Of a DNA stretch of 15,430 nt, positions 1-7,690 are shown one piece after another. Position numbers and translations under genes: made by a program. The stretch covers positions 6,633-22,062 of the forward strand of contig DCKU01000163.1 in the NCBI GenBank assembly GCA_002320455.1, read 5' to 3'. Origin of the DNA: Salinisphaera sp. UBA1666. Its GTDB lineage: Bacteria; Pseudomonadota; Gammaproteobacteria; Nevskiales; Salinisphaeraceae. Numbering within the stretch: position 1 is the first letter of the stretch; each line of letters begins with the position of its first letter. The notes beneath the pieces are model-generated. The model was not told where the DNA came from and made no database searches. It saw nothing but the letters and a program-made list of their open reading frames with translations.

Positions 1-2116
1 GGTCGCCGCCGACAAGGGCACGGCCACGTTCTCGGATATCGCCAACGGCCTGTCGGGCGAATATCACTTCTGGCTGGACGATGCTTTCGCCTCCGGCGGC
101 TCGGCCGGCTACGACCACAAGGCCATGGGCATCACCGCTCGCGGCGCCTGGGAAGGCGTGAAGCGTCATTTCCGGGAAACGGGGCGCGACTGTCAGACCG
201 AGGCCTTCACGGCGGTAGCCGTCGGCGATATGGGCGGCGACGTGTTCGGCAACGGCATGCTGGCCTCCCGAACCTTGCGCCTGCAGGCGGCCTTCAACCA
301 TCGCCATATCTTCATCGATCCGAACCCCGACGCTGAAGCCAGCTACGCCGAGCGCGAGCGCCTGTTCAAGGCCGAGGCCTCCGGCTGGGATGCCTACGAC
401 CCGGAACTGATCTCTCGCGGCGGGGGCGTCTACGAGCGTTCGGCCAAGCGCGTCAGCGTCTCGGACGAGGCCATGAGCGCGCTAGGGCTCGCCCAGCGCG
501 AGTACACGCCCACCGCGCTGATTGCCGCTCTTCTAGCTGCCCCCGTGGATCTGTTCTGGAACGGCGGGATCGGCACCTACGTCAAGGCCAGCCACGAGTC
601 CCACGCCGATGTGGGCGACCGGGCCAACGATGCCCTGCGTATCGACGGCCGCAACATGCAGGCCCGTGTCGTCGGCGAAGGCGGTAATTTGGGCTTTACC
701 CAGGCCGGGCGTATCGAGTACGCGCTGGCCGGTGGACGGATCAATACCGATGCCATCGACAACTCAGGCGGTGTGGATTCCTCCGACCTCGAGGTCAACA
801 TCAAGATCGCGCTGGGCACGGCCGAGGCCGCCGGACGCATCGACCGCGACGCGCGTAATCGCCTGCTGGCCGACATGACGCCCGAGGTCATCGACCTGGT
901 GCTGCGTACCAACGTGCTCCAGACCCAGCAGATCAGCCTCATGCAGGCCGAAAGTACCACCCGTTTCGACGAGCAGGTCAGTTTCATGCGGGCACTGGAG
1001 CGAGACGGCCGGCTGGACCGGCGTCTGGAGGGCCTGCCCGACGATGAAACCATCGAAATGCGCGCTCGTGAGCGCGCCGGCCTGACCCGGCCAGAATTGG
1101 CCGTGCTGATCTCCTACAACAAGCTCGCTCTGGCCGATGCCGCGCTGGCCGGCGGTCTGGCCGATGATCCGGCCCTGGAAGGCTGGTTGTTCGATGGCCT
1201 GCCCGCAGCGCTCGGCCAGCGCTTTGGCGACGATGTGCGCGGGCATCGGCTGCGCCGCGAGCTGATCGCTACGCTGGTGACCAATCAGATGGTGGATCGG
1301 CTGGGCATTGCCAGTGCCCACCGGTTGCCGGCCGGCTTTGGTACGCGCATGGAGGCCGCGGTTCGGGGCTATGTGCTGGCGGACGCCTGGCTGGGCGGCG
1401 AGTCCTTGTTCGAGGCCGTCGATGCACAGACCGGCGCGCTGGCCGCCGAGGCCCAGTATCGCGCCCATCGCATCGCGATCGCGTTCTTGAAACACGCCAT
1501 GAACTGGTGGCTGGCCACGCCGGGCCTGGGCGAGGATATCTCGGCGCTTCTGGCGCGCTATCAGCCGGGTGCGACCGCGTTGGTGGCCGAGCTGCCGGAT
1601 TATCTGACGGGCGCCTATCGCGAACGCTTCGAGGCCACCGAGCAGGCATGGACCGAGCAGGGCATGACGCCAGATCTGGCGCGCCGTATCGCCGTGGCCG
1701 ACGTAGGCGGGGGCATCATGGATATCGCCGCCCTGGCTGCGGAGCGCGACGTGGCTGTGACCGAAGTAGCTGCGCTTTATTACCGGCTTGGCGATCTGCT
1801 GGGCGTGCCGTGGCTACAAAACGCGATCCATAATCTGCCTGCTAACGAACGTTGGCAGGCGTTAGCGCGCATGAGCCTGCGCGGCGATAGCTATCGCATC
1901 CACCAACGGATCGTGGATCAGGTTCTTACACGCACTGTCGACGACCCGTTGGCCGACTGGCAGGCCGATAACGAGCGTACGCTGGCCTTCATCAGCGCGC
2001 GTCTGGGCGAGCTGCAGGCCATCGAGGCGCCGGGCCACGAACACCTGACCGTTGTCGTTCGTGACCTAGCCCGCCTGACGCTACCCGGTCAGACCAGTCT
2101 GGGTGGTGCGGCCTAG
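1..2116 (+). CDS. gdhB: NAD-specific glutamate dehydrogenase, large type (C-terminal part, 5' end outside window)
   Basis: Catalyses NAD-dependent oxidative deamination of glutamate to 2-oxoglutarate and ammonia in the cytoplasm. The reading frame is open from base 2, giving 704 residues before TAG; the family is about 1,600 residues, so more than half the protein lies to the left. Visible family signatures are VAADKGTATFSDIAN (fragment residues 1-15), GSAGYDHKAMGITARGAW (33-50) and VAVGDMGGDVFGNGMLAS (72-89), the last being the dinucleotide-binding region. The remainder is the long helical C-terminal region typical of these enzymes. The first internal ATG (base 125) is not the start, because conserved catalytic sequence precedes it. 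The gene ends 54 bp before a convergent acyl-CoA synthetase gene. No frameshift is seen. The gene symbol follows Pseudomonas usage and is the least certain part. Confidence 0.96.
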   Translation, partial: VAADKGTATFSDIANGLSGEYHFWLDDAFASGGSAGYDHKAMGITARGAWEGVKRHFRETGRDCQTEAFTAVAVGDMGGDVFGNGMLASRTLRLQAAFNHRHIFIDPNPDAEASYAERERLFKAEASGWDAYDPELISRGGGVYERSAKRVSVSDEAMSALGLAQREYTPTALIAALLAAPVDLFWNGGIGTYVKASHESHADVGDRANDALRIDGRNMQARVVGEGGNLGFTQAGRIEYALAGGRINTDAIDNSGGVDSSDLEVNIKIALGTAEAAGRIDRDARNRLLADMTPEVIDLVLRTNVLQTQQISLMQAESTTRFDEQVSFMRALERDGRLDRRLEGLPDDETIEMRARERAGLTRPELAVLISYNKLALADAALAGGLADDPALEGWLFDGLPAALGQRFGDDVRGHRLRRELIATLVTNQMVDRLGIASAHRLPAGFGTRMEAAVRGYVLADAWLGGESLFEAVDAQTGALAAEAQYRAHRIAIAFLKHAMNWWLATPGLGEDISALLARYQPGATALVAELPDYLTGAYRERFEATEQAWTEQGMTPDLARRIAVADVGGGIMDIAALAAERDVAVTEVAALYYRLGDLLGVPWLQNAIHNLPANERWQALARMSLRGDSYRIHQRIVDQVLTRTVDDPLADWQADNERTLAFISARLGELQAIEAPGHEHLTVVVRDLARLTLPGQTSLGGAA

Positions 2117-2127
2117 GCACGCGATGT

Positions 2128-2155
2128 GCCCGGGCCGGACGACGGCTGCCCGGGC
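2128..2155. terminator. Inverted repeat between convergent genes, possible bidirectional terminator
   Basis: Two copies of the self-complementary octamer GCCCGGGC (2128-2135 and 2148-2155) flank a 12-base loop and can form an 8-bp GC-only stem. The site lies between the stop codons of the glutamate dehydrogenase and the acyl-CoA synthetase, where a shared terminator would be expected. There is no T-run on either side, so classical intrinsic termination is uncertain. Confidence 0.4.
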
Positions 2156-2170
2156 GCGACCAACGGTGGC

Positions 2171-3775
2171 TTATACCTTGAGCTGCTCGCGCAGCGTCAG
2201 CTTGCTGAACTTGCCGGTCGAGGTACGCGGAATCGCTTCGAGAAAGACATAGTCGTCGGGCACCATCCACTTCGGCATACGCTCGAGCAGATGGGCCCGG
2301 ATAGCGGCCTCGTCGAGCATCTTGCCTTCGACCGGCACGATCGCGGCCAGTGGGCGCTCGCCCCATTTGTCGTCGGTCTTGGCGATGACCGCGGCTTCGG
2401 CCACGTCGGGATGGCCCATGATTTCGTTTTCCAGGTGCACCGACGAGATCCACTCGCCGCCGGATTTGATCACGTCCTTGGTGCGGTCGGTGATGTCGAT
2501 ATAGCCGTCGCCGTCGATGGTGGCGATATCGCCGGTACGTAGCCAGCCGTCAGCGGTGAATTTCTCTTCGCTGTTGTCCAGCTTGAAATAGCTGCCTGCG
2601 ATCCAGGGCCCGTGAATCTGGAGCTCGCCCATGGTTTGACCATCGCGGGGCGCCAGTCGGCCGTCGTCGCCGGCGATTCGTACCCGCACCAAGGGTACTG
2701 TGGTCCCTACCGTGGCCCGTCGGGCATAGCGCGCGTCTTCATCGAGGGCCTGGATAGCCGGTTTGAGCCGGCCGGAGGTGCCCAGCGGCGAGGTCTCGGT
2801 CATGCCCCAGGCCTGGATGAGCTGCAGACCATGACCGTCAAAGCGGCGGATCATGGCTTCTGGTGCGGCCGAGCCGCCTACGATCATCGTGAGGTTGTCG
2901 GCCAGCGACCAGCGTCCGGGCGCTTTGTCGAGCGCGTTCAGGATGCCCATCCAGATGGTCGGTACGCCGGCCGAGATCGTCACGCCCTCGTCCTGGTAGA
3001 GGTTCAACAGGCTTTCGGCATCCAGATGGGGGCCGGGATGGACCTGTTTGGCGCCGCACAGCGTGGACGAGTAGGGCAGGCCCCATGCGTTGACGTGGAA
3101 CATCGGCACCACGGGCAGCACGGTCGCGTTGTAGCTGAGATTCAGACAGTCCGGCAGCGAAGACGTCAGGGCGTGCAGTACGGTCGAGCGGTGGGAGTAG
3201 GTCACGCCCTTGGGCTTGCCGGTGGTGCCGGACGTGTAGCACATGCCACAGGCGTCGTCTTCGTGCTTGTCGGGATAGACGAAGTCCGTGGAGGCGCTGT
3301 TCAGGAAACCCTCGTAGTCGATGAGCGGAGCAGCGACCGCCTGGCCGGTCAGGTTGACTACGATGACTTTGTCGACGTTGATCTGGTCGGCGAACTTCTC
3401 GTAGAGCGGCAACAGCACGTCGTCTACGATCAGCACGCGGTCTTCGGCGTGGTTGATGATCCAGGCGATATCCTCCGGCGCCAGCCGGATATTGATCATG
3501 TGGCAGACGCCGCCCATGGCGGGAATACCGAAGTAACACTCCAGATGCGCGAAATGGTTCCACGAGAGCGTGCCCACCCGATCGCCATGACTGATGCCCG
3601 CGTCGAGCAACGCTTGAGCCAGGCGTTTGGCCCGTTCGGCCATCTGTGCGTACGTCTCCCGATGCCGCGACTTGTCGGGCATCTGGCTGACGATTTCAAC
3701 GTCGGGAAACTCGGTCGCTGCGCGCTCGAGTATCTCGTCGAGCAGCAGGGGGCAGGCCATCATGTTCGAGCCCAT
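2171..3775 (-). CDS. Medium/long-chain fatty acyl-CoA synthetase (AMP-binding, AlkK/FadD-like)
   Basis: Activates a fatty acid to its acyl-CoA via an acyl-adenylate, the entry step of beta-oxidation. The 534-residue protein is full length for the ANL adenylate-forming superfamily. Visible motifs are the phosphate-binding loop YTSGTTGKPKG (residues 180-190), GMTETSP (324-330), the TGD of WLRTGDIATIDGDGYIDITD (411-430), the hinge region RTKDVIKSGGEWIS (431-444) and the C-terminal RTSTGKFSK, whose Lys522 is the expected adenylation lysine. Overall sequence style resembles AlkK-type medium-chain ligases more than E. coli FadD, but chain length cannot be read from sequence. The ATG is preceded by GGAG (3782-3785) at good spacing. 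A PsrA-like palindrome sits just upstream, suggesting derepression by fatty acyl ligands. Confidence 0.93.
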   Translation of the reverse strand: MGSNMMACPLLLDEILERAATEFPDVEIVSQMPDKSRHRETYAQMAERAKRLAQALLDAGISHGDRVGTLSWNHFAHLECYFGIPAMGGVCHMINIRLAPEDIAWIINHAEDRVLIVDDVLLPLYEKFADQINVDKVIVVNLTGQAVAAPLIDYEGFLNSASTDFVYPDKHEDDACGMCYTSGTTGKPKGVTYSHRSTVLHALTSSLPDCLNLSYNATVLPVVPMFHVNAWGLPYSSTLCGAKQVHPGPHLDAESLLNLYQDEGVTISAGVPTIWMGILNALDKAPGRWSLADNLTMIVGGSAAPEAMIRRFDGHGLQLIQAWGMTETSPLGTSGRLKPAIQALDEDARYARRATVGTTVPLVRVRIAGDDGRLAPRDGQTMGELQIHGPWIAGSYFKLDNSEEKFTADGWLRTGDIATIDGDGYIDITDRTKDVIKSGGEWISSVHLENEIMGHPDVAEAAVIAKTDDKWGERPLAAIVPVEGKMLDEAAIRAHLLERMPKWMVPDDYVFLEAIPRTSTGKFSKLTLREQLKV

Positions 3776-3814
3776 CGATCACTCCGCTGGAAAAGTTACC
3801 GCCAGCGTGTGATT

Positions 3815-3827
3815 GAAACAGCGTTTC
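3815..3827. promoter_or_regulatory. Candidate PsrA-type operator upstream of acyl-CoA synthetase
   Basis: GAAACAGCGTTTC is a perfect inverted repeat (GAAAC-AGC-GTTTC). It fits the published form of the Pseudomonas PsrA box, (G/C)AAAC-N2-4-GTTT(G/C). It lies about 40 bp upstream of the synthetase ATG and directly downstream of a possible -10 box, where a bound repressor would block initiation. PsrA is a TetR-family repressor of beta-oxidation genes released by long-chain fatty acids, so position and neighbour agree. No psrA gene is in the window; another TetR/FadR-like protein could be the ligand-binding partner. Confidence 0.55.
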
Positions 3828-3830
3828 GGT

Positions 3831-3836
3831 CTATTA
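3831..3836 (-). promoter_or_regulatory. Possible -10 element of the acyl-CoA synthetase promoter
   Basis: Read on the minus strand the sequence is TAATAG. The best -35 candidate is TTCGCA (3852-3857), with a short 15-bp spacer, so the promoter is weak by sequence or needs an activator. The predicted start falls inside the adjoining GAAAC-AGC-GTTTC palindrome. The rest of the spacer up to zapE (3840-3971) shows only a GC-rich GCCGGC inverted repeat near 3930-3952 without a T-tract. Confidence 0.3.
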
Positions 3837-3971
3837 GGCTTTCGACGCAGGTGCGAACTGTTTTCGAACGTGTCGCCGTATCTTGGTACGACAAGCTCTA
3901 GGCGGTTGTGACCACGTTGGCGTTGTGGCCGGCGCCGGTTCCGAGCCGGCGACCAGCGATCCAATCGGCGC

Positions 3972-5066
3972 TCAGCCGCGGTGGGGCTCGGAGATATAGT
4001 CCGGCGTGCTCATCTCGTGGAGGCGGCTTGCAGTGCGCTCGAACTCGAAGGCCAGTTCGGTGCCAGCGTAGAGATCGTCCGGCCGGGCGTCGGCGGCGAT
4101 GAAGACGTTGACACGACGGTCGTAGAACTCATCGATGGCGTTAATGAAGCGCCGGGCGGCGTTCTCGTCGCGGTCGGTGAGTATGGGTACGTCCGAGACC
4201 ATGACGACAGGGAACTCGCGGGCGATCTCGATATAGTCGCCGGCCGAGCGGGCGCTGCGGCATAGAGCATCGAAGTCGAACCAGACGGCGTTCTCGGCGC
4301 GGTAGCGCGTCGCGATCTTACGGCCCAGGATTTCTACGTTACCGGCGTGGACAACGCGGCCGGCGGCCAGCTTGTCGAAGCTTTTGCCCAGTGCAGCATC
4401 GGCCTCGGCGCCCGTCGGGCTCTGGTAGGTGCTGGCCTCCTGAATATGATCCAGCCGGAAATCGGTGCCGTCGGCCAGATGCAGGATCTGACAGTTGGCC
4501 TTCAGGCGCTCGATAGCCGGCAAGAAGTTTTCGCGCTTAAGCCCGCCCTTGTAGAGATCGTCGGGGTCGACGTTAGAGGTAGCCACCAGTGTCACGCCGT
4601 GCTCGAACAAGGCCTCGGTTAGGCGCGACAGGATCATGGCGTCTGCGATGTCCGAGACAAAGAATTCGTCGAAGCACAGGACCCGGTCGCTGGCCCAGTC
4701 GGCCGCGATCTTCACCAGCGGATCCGACTGGTTGGCATAGGCCTTGCGCGCCTCGTGCACCTTGGCCATGAAGCGATGGAAATGCAGGCGCGACTTGTCG
4801 GGAAAGGGCAGCGACTCGAAAAAACAATCCATGAGATAAGTCTTGCCGCGACCCACGCCGCCCCAGACGTAGAGCCCGGTGACCGGCTCGCGTTTTTTCT
4901 TGCGCCCGAACAGCCCGTACGACGTGGTGCGGTTTTCGCTCAGGGCGTCGTAAATCCGTTGCAGCTCGGCCACGGCCTCGGCCTGAGCCGGGTCGCGCTC
5001 GAAGTCCGCGCGTTCCAGGTCCTGTTCGTATCGCTCTTGCGGGGTAAGCGAGGAGGCTTTGGACAT
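3972..5066 (-). CDS. zapE: Cell division protein ZapE (AFG1-like ATPase)
   Basis: ZapE is a cytoplasmic P-loop ATPase that associates with FtsZ rings; the mitochondrial homologue AFG1/LACE1 acts in protein quality control. From the chosen start it has 364 residues (E. coli about 375). Visible are the Walker A GGVGRGKT (69-76), followed by YLMDCFFESLP, the HFHRFM segment (95-100), the Walker B VLCFDEFFVSD (129-139) and a sensor-like ATSN (162-165). An in-frame GTG at 5111 would add 15 residues. It is rejected because a TATAAT box at 5114-5119 would place the transcript start at about 5107, downstream of that GTG. The ATG at 5066 follows AAAGAGCT at suitable spacing and begins MSKASSLTP. The gene is divergent from xerD. 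Confidence 0.95.
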   Translation of the reverse strand: MSKASSLTPQERYEQDLERADFERDPAQAEAVAELQRIYDALSENRTTSYGLFGRKKKREPVTGLYVWGGVGRGKTYLMDCFFESLPFPDKSRLHFHRFMAKVHEARKAYANQSDPLVKIAADWASDRVLCFDEFFVSDIADAMILSRLTEALFEHGVTLVATSNVDPDDLYKGGLKRENFLPAIERLKANCQILHLADGTDFRLDHIQEASTYQSPTGAEADAALGKSFDKLAAGRVVHAGNVEILGRKIATRYRAENAVWFDFDALCRSARSAGDYIEIAREFPVVMVSDVPILTDRDENAARRFINAIDEFYDRRVNVFIAADARPDDLYAGTELAFEFERTASRLHEMSTPDYISEPHRG

Positions 5067-5113
5067 CGACAGCTCTTTAAAAGTCGGGCGCGTCTGGCCG
5101 AGCAAAGCCACGC

Positions 5114-5119
5114 ATTATA
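5114..5119 (-). promoter_or_regulatory. zapE promoter -10 box in the zapE/xerD divergent region
   Basis: Minus-strand TATAAT is a perfect sigma-70 -10 hexamer, located 48 bp upstream of the zapE ATG. The -35 position (about 5137-5142, CGATGG) is poor and lies inside the xerD coding region. The box decides the zapE start, since a longer GTG-initiated ORF would begin upstream of the transcript. The same bases sit only 11 bp before the xerD ATG on the other strand. Confidence 0.5.
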
Positions 5120-5129
5120 CGCTCTCGCC

Positions 5130-6044
5130 ATGGCTGCCATCGATGCACTGGATCCGCGACATGTCGATACTATCGAGCGCTTTCTCGATGCCCTGTGGGC
5201 CGAGCGGGGCCTGTCGCAGGCTACGCTAGCGGCGTATCGCACCGATCTGGCGCGTTTTGCCGGCGCGCCGCAGTGCCCGGACAACGGTCTGCTGGCGGCC
5301 GCGCCGGCTGATATCCAGGCCTATCTGGCAGCATCGATTAGCGCCGGCAGCAGCCCGCGCAGCGCGGCCCGGCTGTTATCGAGCCTGCGCCAGTTCTATC
5401 GCTTCCAGCGCCGGGCCGGGGCGATTACGGCCGACCCTACCGCGCTGATCGATAGCCCGGCCCAGGGACAGCGCTTGCCCAAGACCTTGAGCGAGCGCGA
5501 CGTCGAGGCGCTGATCCGCGCCCCGGATACCGACACCGAGCTGGGTCTGCGTGATCGCGCCATGTTAGAGCTGATGTATGCCGCGGGCCTGCGAGTATCC
5601 GAGCTGGTGGGCGCTCATTTGTCGCAGGTCAACACGCGACAAGGCGTCATCCGCGTGATGGGCAAGGGCGGGCGCGAACGGCTCGTGCCGATCGGAGAGG
5701 CCGCCGGCGCCTGGATCGACCGTTACGTCAGACGTGCGCGCGGGCTGCTGCTGGGCGCCCACGTGAGTGATGCGTTATTCGTCACGGCGCGCGGCGGGGC
5801 CATGACGCGCCAGAACGTCTGGCATCGAATCCGCGGCCATGCCCGCGCCGGCGGTGTGGCCAAGACCGTGTCACCTCATGCGCTACGTCATGCCTTTGCT
5901 ACCCATCTGCTCAACCATGGCGCCGACCTGCGTGCGGTCCAGATGCTGCTGGGTCATGCCGATCTGTCGACGACGCAGATCTATACCCACGTCGCGCGCG
6001 CTCGCCTGAAAGCGTTACACGACGCGCATCATCCGCGGGGATAA
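5130..6044 (+). CDS. xerD: Site-specific tyrosine recombinase XerD
   Basis: Partner of XerC in resolving chromosome dimers at dif, activated at the septum by FtsK. The 304-residue protein has the N-terminal core-binding domain (about 10-100) and C-terminal catalytic domain. All catalytic residues are present: Arg155 (AAGLRVSEL), Lys179 (GKGGRER), His250 and Arg253 (SPHALRHAFATH), His276 (LLGHADL) and the nucleophile Tyr285 (QIYTH). The ending THVARARLKALHDAHHPRG and the start IERFLDALWAERGLS match XerD rather than XerC. The frame is open much further upstream, but that part overlaps zapE antisense; ATG 5130 gives the family's usual N-terminus. No good Shine-Dalgarno precedes it. The next gene starts six bases after its stop. 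Confidence 0.95.
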   Translation: MAAIDALDPRHVDTIERFLDALWAERGLSQATLAAYRTDLARFAGAPQCPDNGLLAAAPADIQAYLAASISAGSSPRSAARLLSSLRQFYRFQRRAGAITADPTALIDSPAQGQRLPKTLSERDVEALIRAPDTDTELGLRDRAMLELMYAAGLRVSELVGAHLSQVNTRQGVIRVMGKGGRERLVPIGEAAGAWIDRYVRRARGLLLGAHVSDALFVTARGGAMTRQNVWHRIRGHARAGGVAKTVSPHALRHAFATHLLNHGADLRAVQMLLGHADLSTTQIYTHVARARLKALHDAHHPRG

Positions 6045-6050
6045 ACGGCC

Positions 6051-6566
6051 GTGGCAAGAAACGTAGAGATCAAGGCCCGTGTGGCCGAGCCCGAGGTCCT
6101 GGAGGCGCAAGTGGCTGCACTTGCCGATGCGGGCCCATGGGTCATCGAACAAGATGATACGTTCTTCGGTTGCGGGGCCGGGCGGCTCAAGCTCCGAGAT
6201 TTTCTGAGCGAGCCGGCAAGCGGTGAACTGATCTATTATCGCCGGGCCGATACCACCGGCCCGGCCGGCTCATACTACGAGCGAAGCGCCACCTCTGATC
6301 CGGCGGGCCTGCGCGCCGTACTCTCCACCGCCTACGGGCAGATCGGGCGGGTTTTAAAGACCCGCCGCCTGTATATGATCGGCCGCACTCGCGTGCACCT
6401 GGACGCGGTTGTCGGGCTGGGCGCTTTTATGGAGCTGGAAGTGGTGTTGGCTGACGGCGAAGTCGAGGTGGCCGGCGAGGCCGAAGCCCGGCGATTGATG
6501 GCCGGACTGGGTATCGAGAACAGCGCCCTGTGCGAGGGCGCTTATGTCGATATGCTGCGTGCCTGA
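6051..6566 (+). CDS. CYTH-domain protein (class IV adenylate cyclase / thiamine triphosphatase-like)
   Basis: CYTH proteins form an eight-stranded tunnel that binds triphosphate substrates with divalent metal. This 171-residue protein starts MARNVEIKARV, where the EIK of the N-terminal strand corresponds to the family's charged ExExK-type motif. It continues with RLKLRDF, GELIYYRRAD, TRRLYMIGRTRVHLDAVVGL and FMELEVVLADGE, all typical alternating charged tunnel strands. Start codon GTG at 6051 is supported by GGGGAT overlapping the end of xerD and by the conserved N-terminus. The substrate cannot be told from sequence: cyclic-AMP synthesis, thiamine triphosphate or inorganic triphosphate hydrolysis are all possible. 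Probably co-transcribed with xerD; convergent with the ferredoxin gene, eight bases apart. Confidence 0.85.
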   Translation: MARNVEIKARVAEPEVLEAQVAALADAGPWVIEQDDTFFGCGAGRLKLRDFLSEPASGELIYYRRADTTGPAGSYYERSATSDPAGLRAVLSTAYGQIGRVLKTRRLYMIGRTRVHLDAVVGLGAFMELEVVLADGEVEVAGEAEARRLMAGLGIENSALCEGAYVDMLRA

Positions 6567-6574
6567 GCCAGTCC

Positions 6575-6898
6575 CTAGCGTTCCAGCAGCTCGCGCTTGT
6601 TGGGCTTGTCGGCCCACTCGTCGGCATCTTCCGGCGGTTTCTTGATTTCGGTAATCACCGGCCATTTCTGCGCCAGCTCGGCGTTGAGCTCCAGAAATTC
6701 GGCTTGATCCTCCGGCAGATCGTCCTCGGAGAGAATCGCCTCGACCGGGCACTCCGGCTCGCAGAGCGTGCAATCGATGCACTCCTCAGGATCGATGGCC
6801 AGAAAGTTCGGGCCTTCGTGGAAGCAGTCCACGGGGCAGACTTCCACGCAGTCGGTGTATTTGCACTTGATGCAGTTTTCAGTAACAACGAAGGTCAT
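6575..6898 (-). CDS. fdxA: 7Fe-8S ferredoxin (FdxA type)
   Basis: Small soluble electron carrier, 107 residues, matching the Azotobacter ferredoxin I class. It carries a [3Fe-4S] site (Cys9, Cys17, Cys50) and a [4Fe-4S] site (Cys21, Cys40, Cys43, Cys46), each set visible within ENCIKCKYTDCVEVCPVDCF and CIDCTLCEPECP. Cys12 and Cys25 correspond to the extra cysteines of that class. The charged C-terminal tail is usual for it. The ATG is preceded by GAGG eight bases upstream. It lies 55 bp downstream of the NUDIX gene on the same strand and may be co-transcribed with it; the gap holds the short palindrome GACTAAAGTC (6945-6954). Confidence 0.95.
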   Translation of the reverse strand: MTFVVTENCIKCKYTDCVEVCPVDCFHEGPNFLAIDPEECIDCTLCEPECPVEAILSEDDLPEDQAEFLELNAELAQKWPVITEIKKPPEDADEWADKPNKRELLER

Positions 6899-6953
6899 GC
6901 GGTATGCCTCGTCCCTCGAGATGTTCGTGAGATCGTTTCGGTATGACTAAAGT

Positions 6954-7553
6954 CTACCAGCCGGGCGAACGCCCGCGTGGCCTGTCATCGAGATTCATGG
7001 CTTTCCAGTCGTGGGCGGCTAGCGCTTCCACGTGCACGCCGTGTCGGCCGGCCTCGCGGTCGGCGACGTAACGGGTCAGTGCCCGGTGAATCGTCGGGAA
7101 CGCCAGCTGGGTCCATTCGATGTCGGCGATCGGCACAAACGCGACCTCACTACTCTCCGGCCCGGCCGGGCGTTGCACTCCGTCTTGGCGGGCGGTGAAA
7201 AAGATATGCACCTGCCCGATATGCGTCACATCGATCATCGACTGCAGTGCCAGGTCGGCCGCCACGATACCGGATTCTTCCCAGGTCTCGCGGGCTGCGC
7301 CCTCCGCGGCTGTTTCGCCCAACTCCAGAAAGCCCGCGGGCAGGGTCCAGAAGCCCAGGCGCGGCTCGATCGCCCGGCGACACAACAAAATGGCGCCATC
7401 GTTTTCGATAATGGTGCCGACTACGTTGCGCGGGTTGTCGTAGAAGATCTCGCCGGTCGCCGTACAGACGCGGCGCTTCCGGTCGTCGCCTTCGGGAATC
7501 CGGTACTCGACGGGCGCACCGCAGTTCGGACAAAAGCGCTTCTGGCGAGACAT
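6954..7553 (-). CDS. NUDIX hydrolase with degenerate N-terminal zinc ribbon
   Basis: NUDIX enzymes hydrolyse nucleoside diphosphates linked to another group. The 199-residue protein has a complete Nudix box at residues 74-96: Gly74, Glu80, Arg88-Glu89, Glu92-Glu93 and Gly95 fit GX5EX7REUXEEXGU. The N-terminus CPNCGAPV (Cys8, Cys11) is half of a zinc ribbon. The second half, normally VCxxC, reads Val29-Cys30-Thr31-Ala32-Thr33, so the fourth ligand is missing. The following NPRNVVG and LLCRRAIEPRLGFWTLPAGF are typical of this NADH-pyrophosphatase-related subgroup, though the substrate is unknown. No strong Shine-Dalgarno is visible before the ATG. Divergent from ppc. Confidence 0.88.
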   Translation of the reverse strand: MSRQKRFCPNCGAPVEYRIPEGDDRKRRVCTATGEIFYDNPRNVVGTIIENDGAILLCRRAIEPRLGFWTLPAGFLELGETAAEGAARETWEESGIVAADLALQSMIDVTHIGQVHIFFTARQDGVQRPAGPESSEVAFVPIADIEWTQLAFPTIHRALTRYVADREAGRHGVHVEALAAHDWKAMNLDDRPRGRSPGW

Positions 7554-7628
7554 GAGCTGCAGGATCGAGGATCAAAGCCACATGTTAGCGCAGCTGACCA
7601 TGCGCTGTGGGCCGGGTCGGCGGCGGGC

Positions 7629-7656
7629 TTGGATGCCCGCGGCAAACTGCTATGCT
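7629..7656 (+). promoter_or_regulatory. Predicted ppc promoter
   Basis: TTGGAT (7629-7634), a 16-bp spacer and TATGCT (7651-7656) preceded by TGC form an extended -10 sigma-70-like promoter. The predicted start near 7663 leaves a leader of about 28 bases before the ppc ATG. The 137-bp gap between the NUDIX gene and ppc must hold the promoters of both; no convincing minus-strand promoter was found. Confidence 0.45.
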
Positions 7657-7690
7657 CGGACTTGGGGAAACGATTCCATAAAAGCCGAAC

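Noticed and set aside
764..1495. Minus-strand ORF of 243 residues inside glutamate dehydrogenase
   Set aside because: Antisense shadow frame in GC-rich coding DNA; no motifs or ribosome site.
2612..3901. Plus-strand ORF of 429 residues opposite the acyl-CoA synthetase
   Set aside because: Shadow frame of a high-GC gene; composition is dominated by Gly/Arg/Val/His with no recognisable domain, while the opposite strand encodes a full ANL enzyme.
5067..5111. GTG start extending ZapE by 15 residues
   Set aside because: The TATAAT box at 5114-5119 would start transcription downstream of the GTG, and ATG 5066 has a better ribosome site.
4755..5129. Upstream extension of the xerD frame to ATG 4755
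   Set aside because: The extension is antisense to zapE and does not resemble any recombinase domain; XerD N-terminus begins naturally at ATG 5130.
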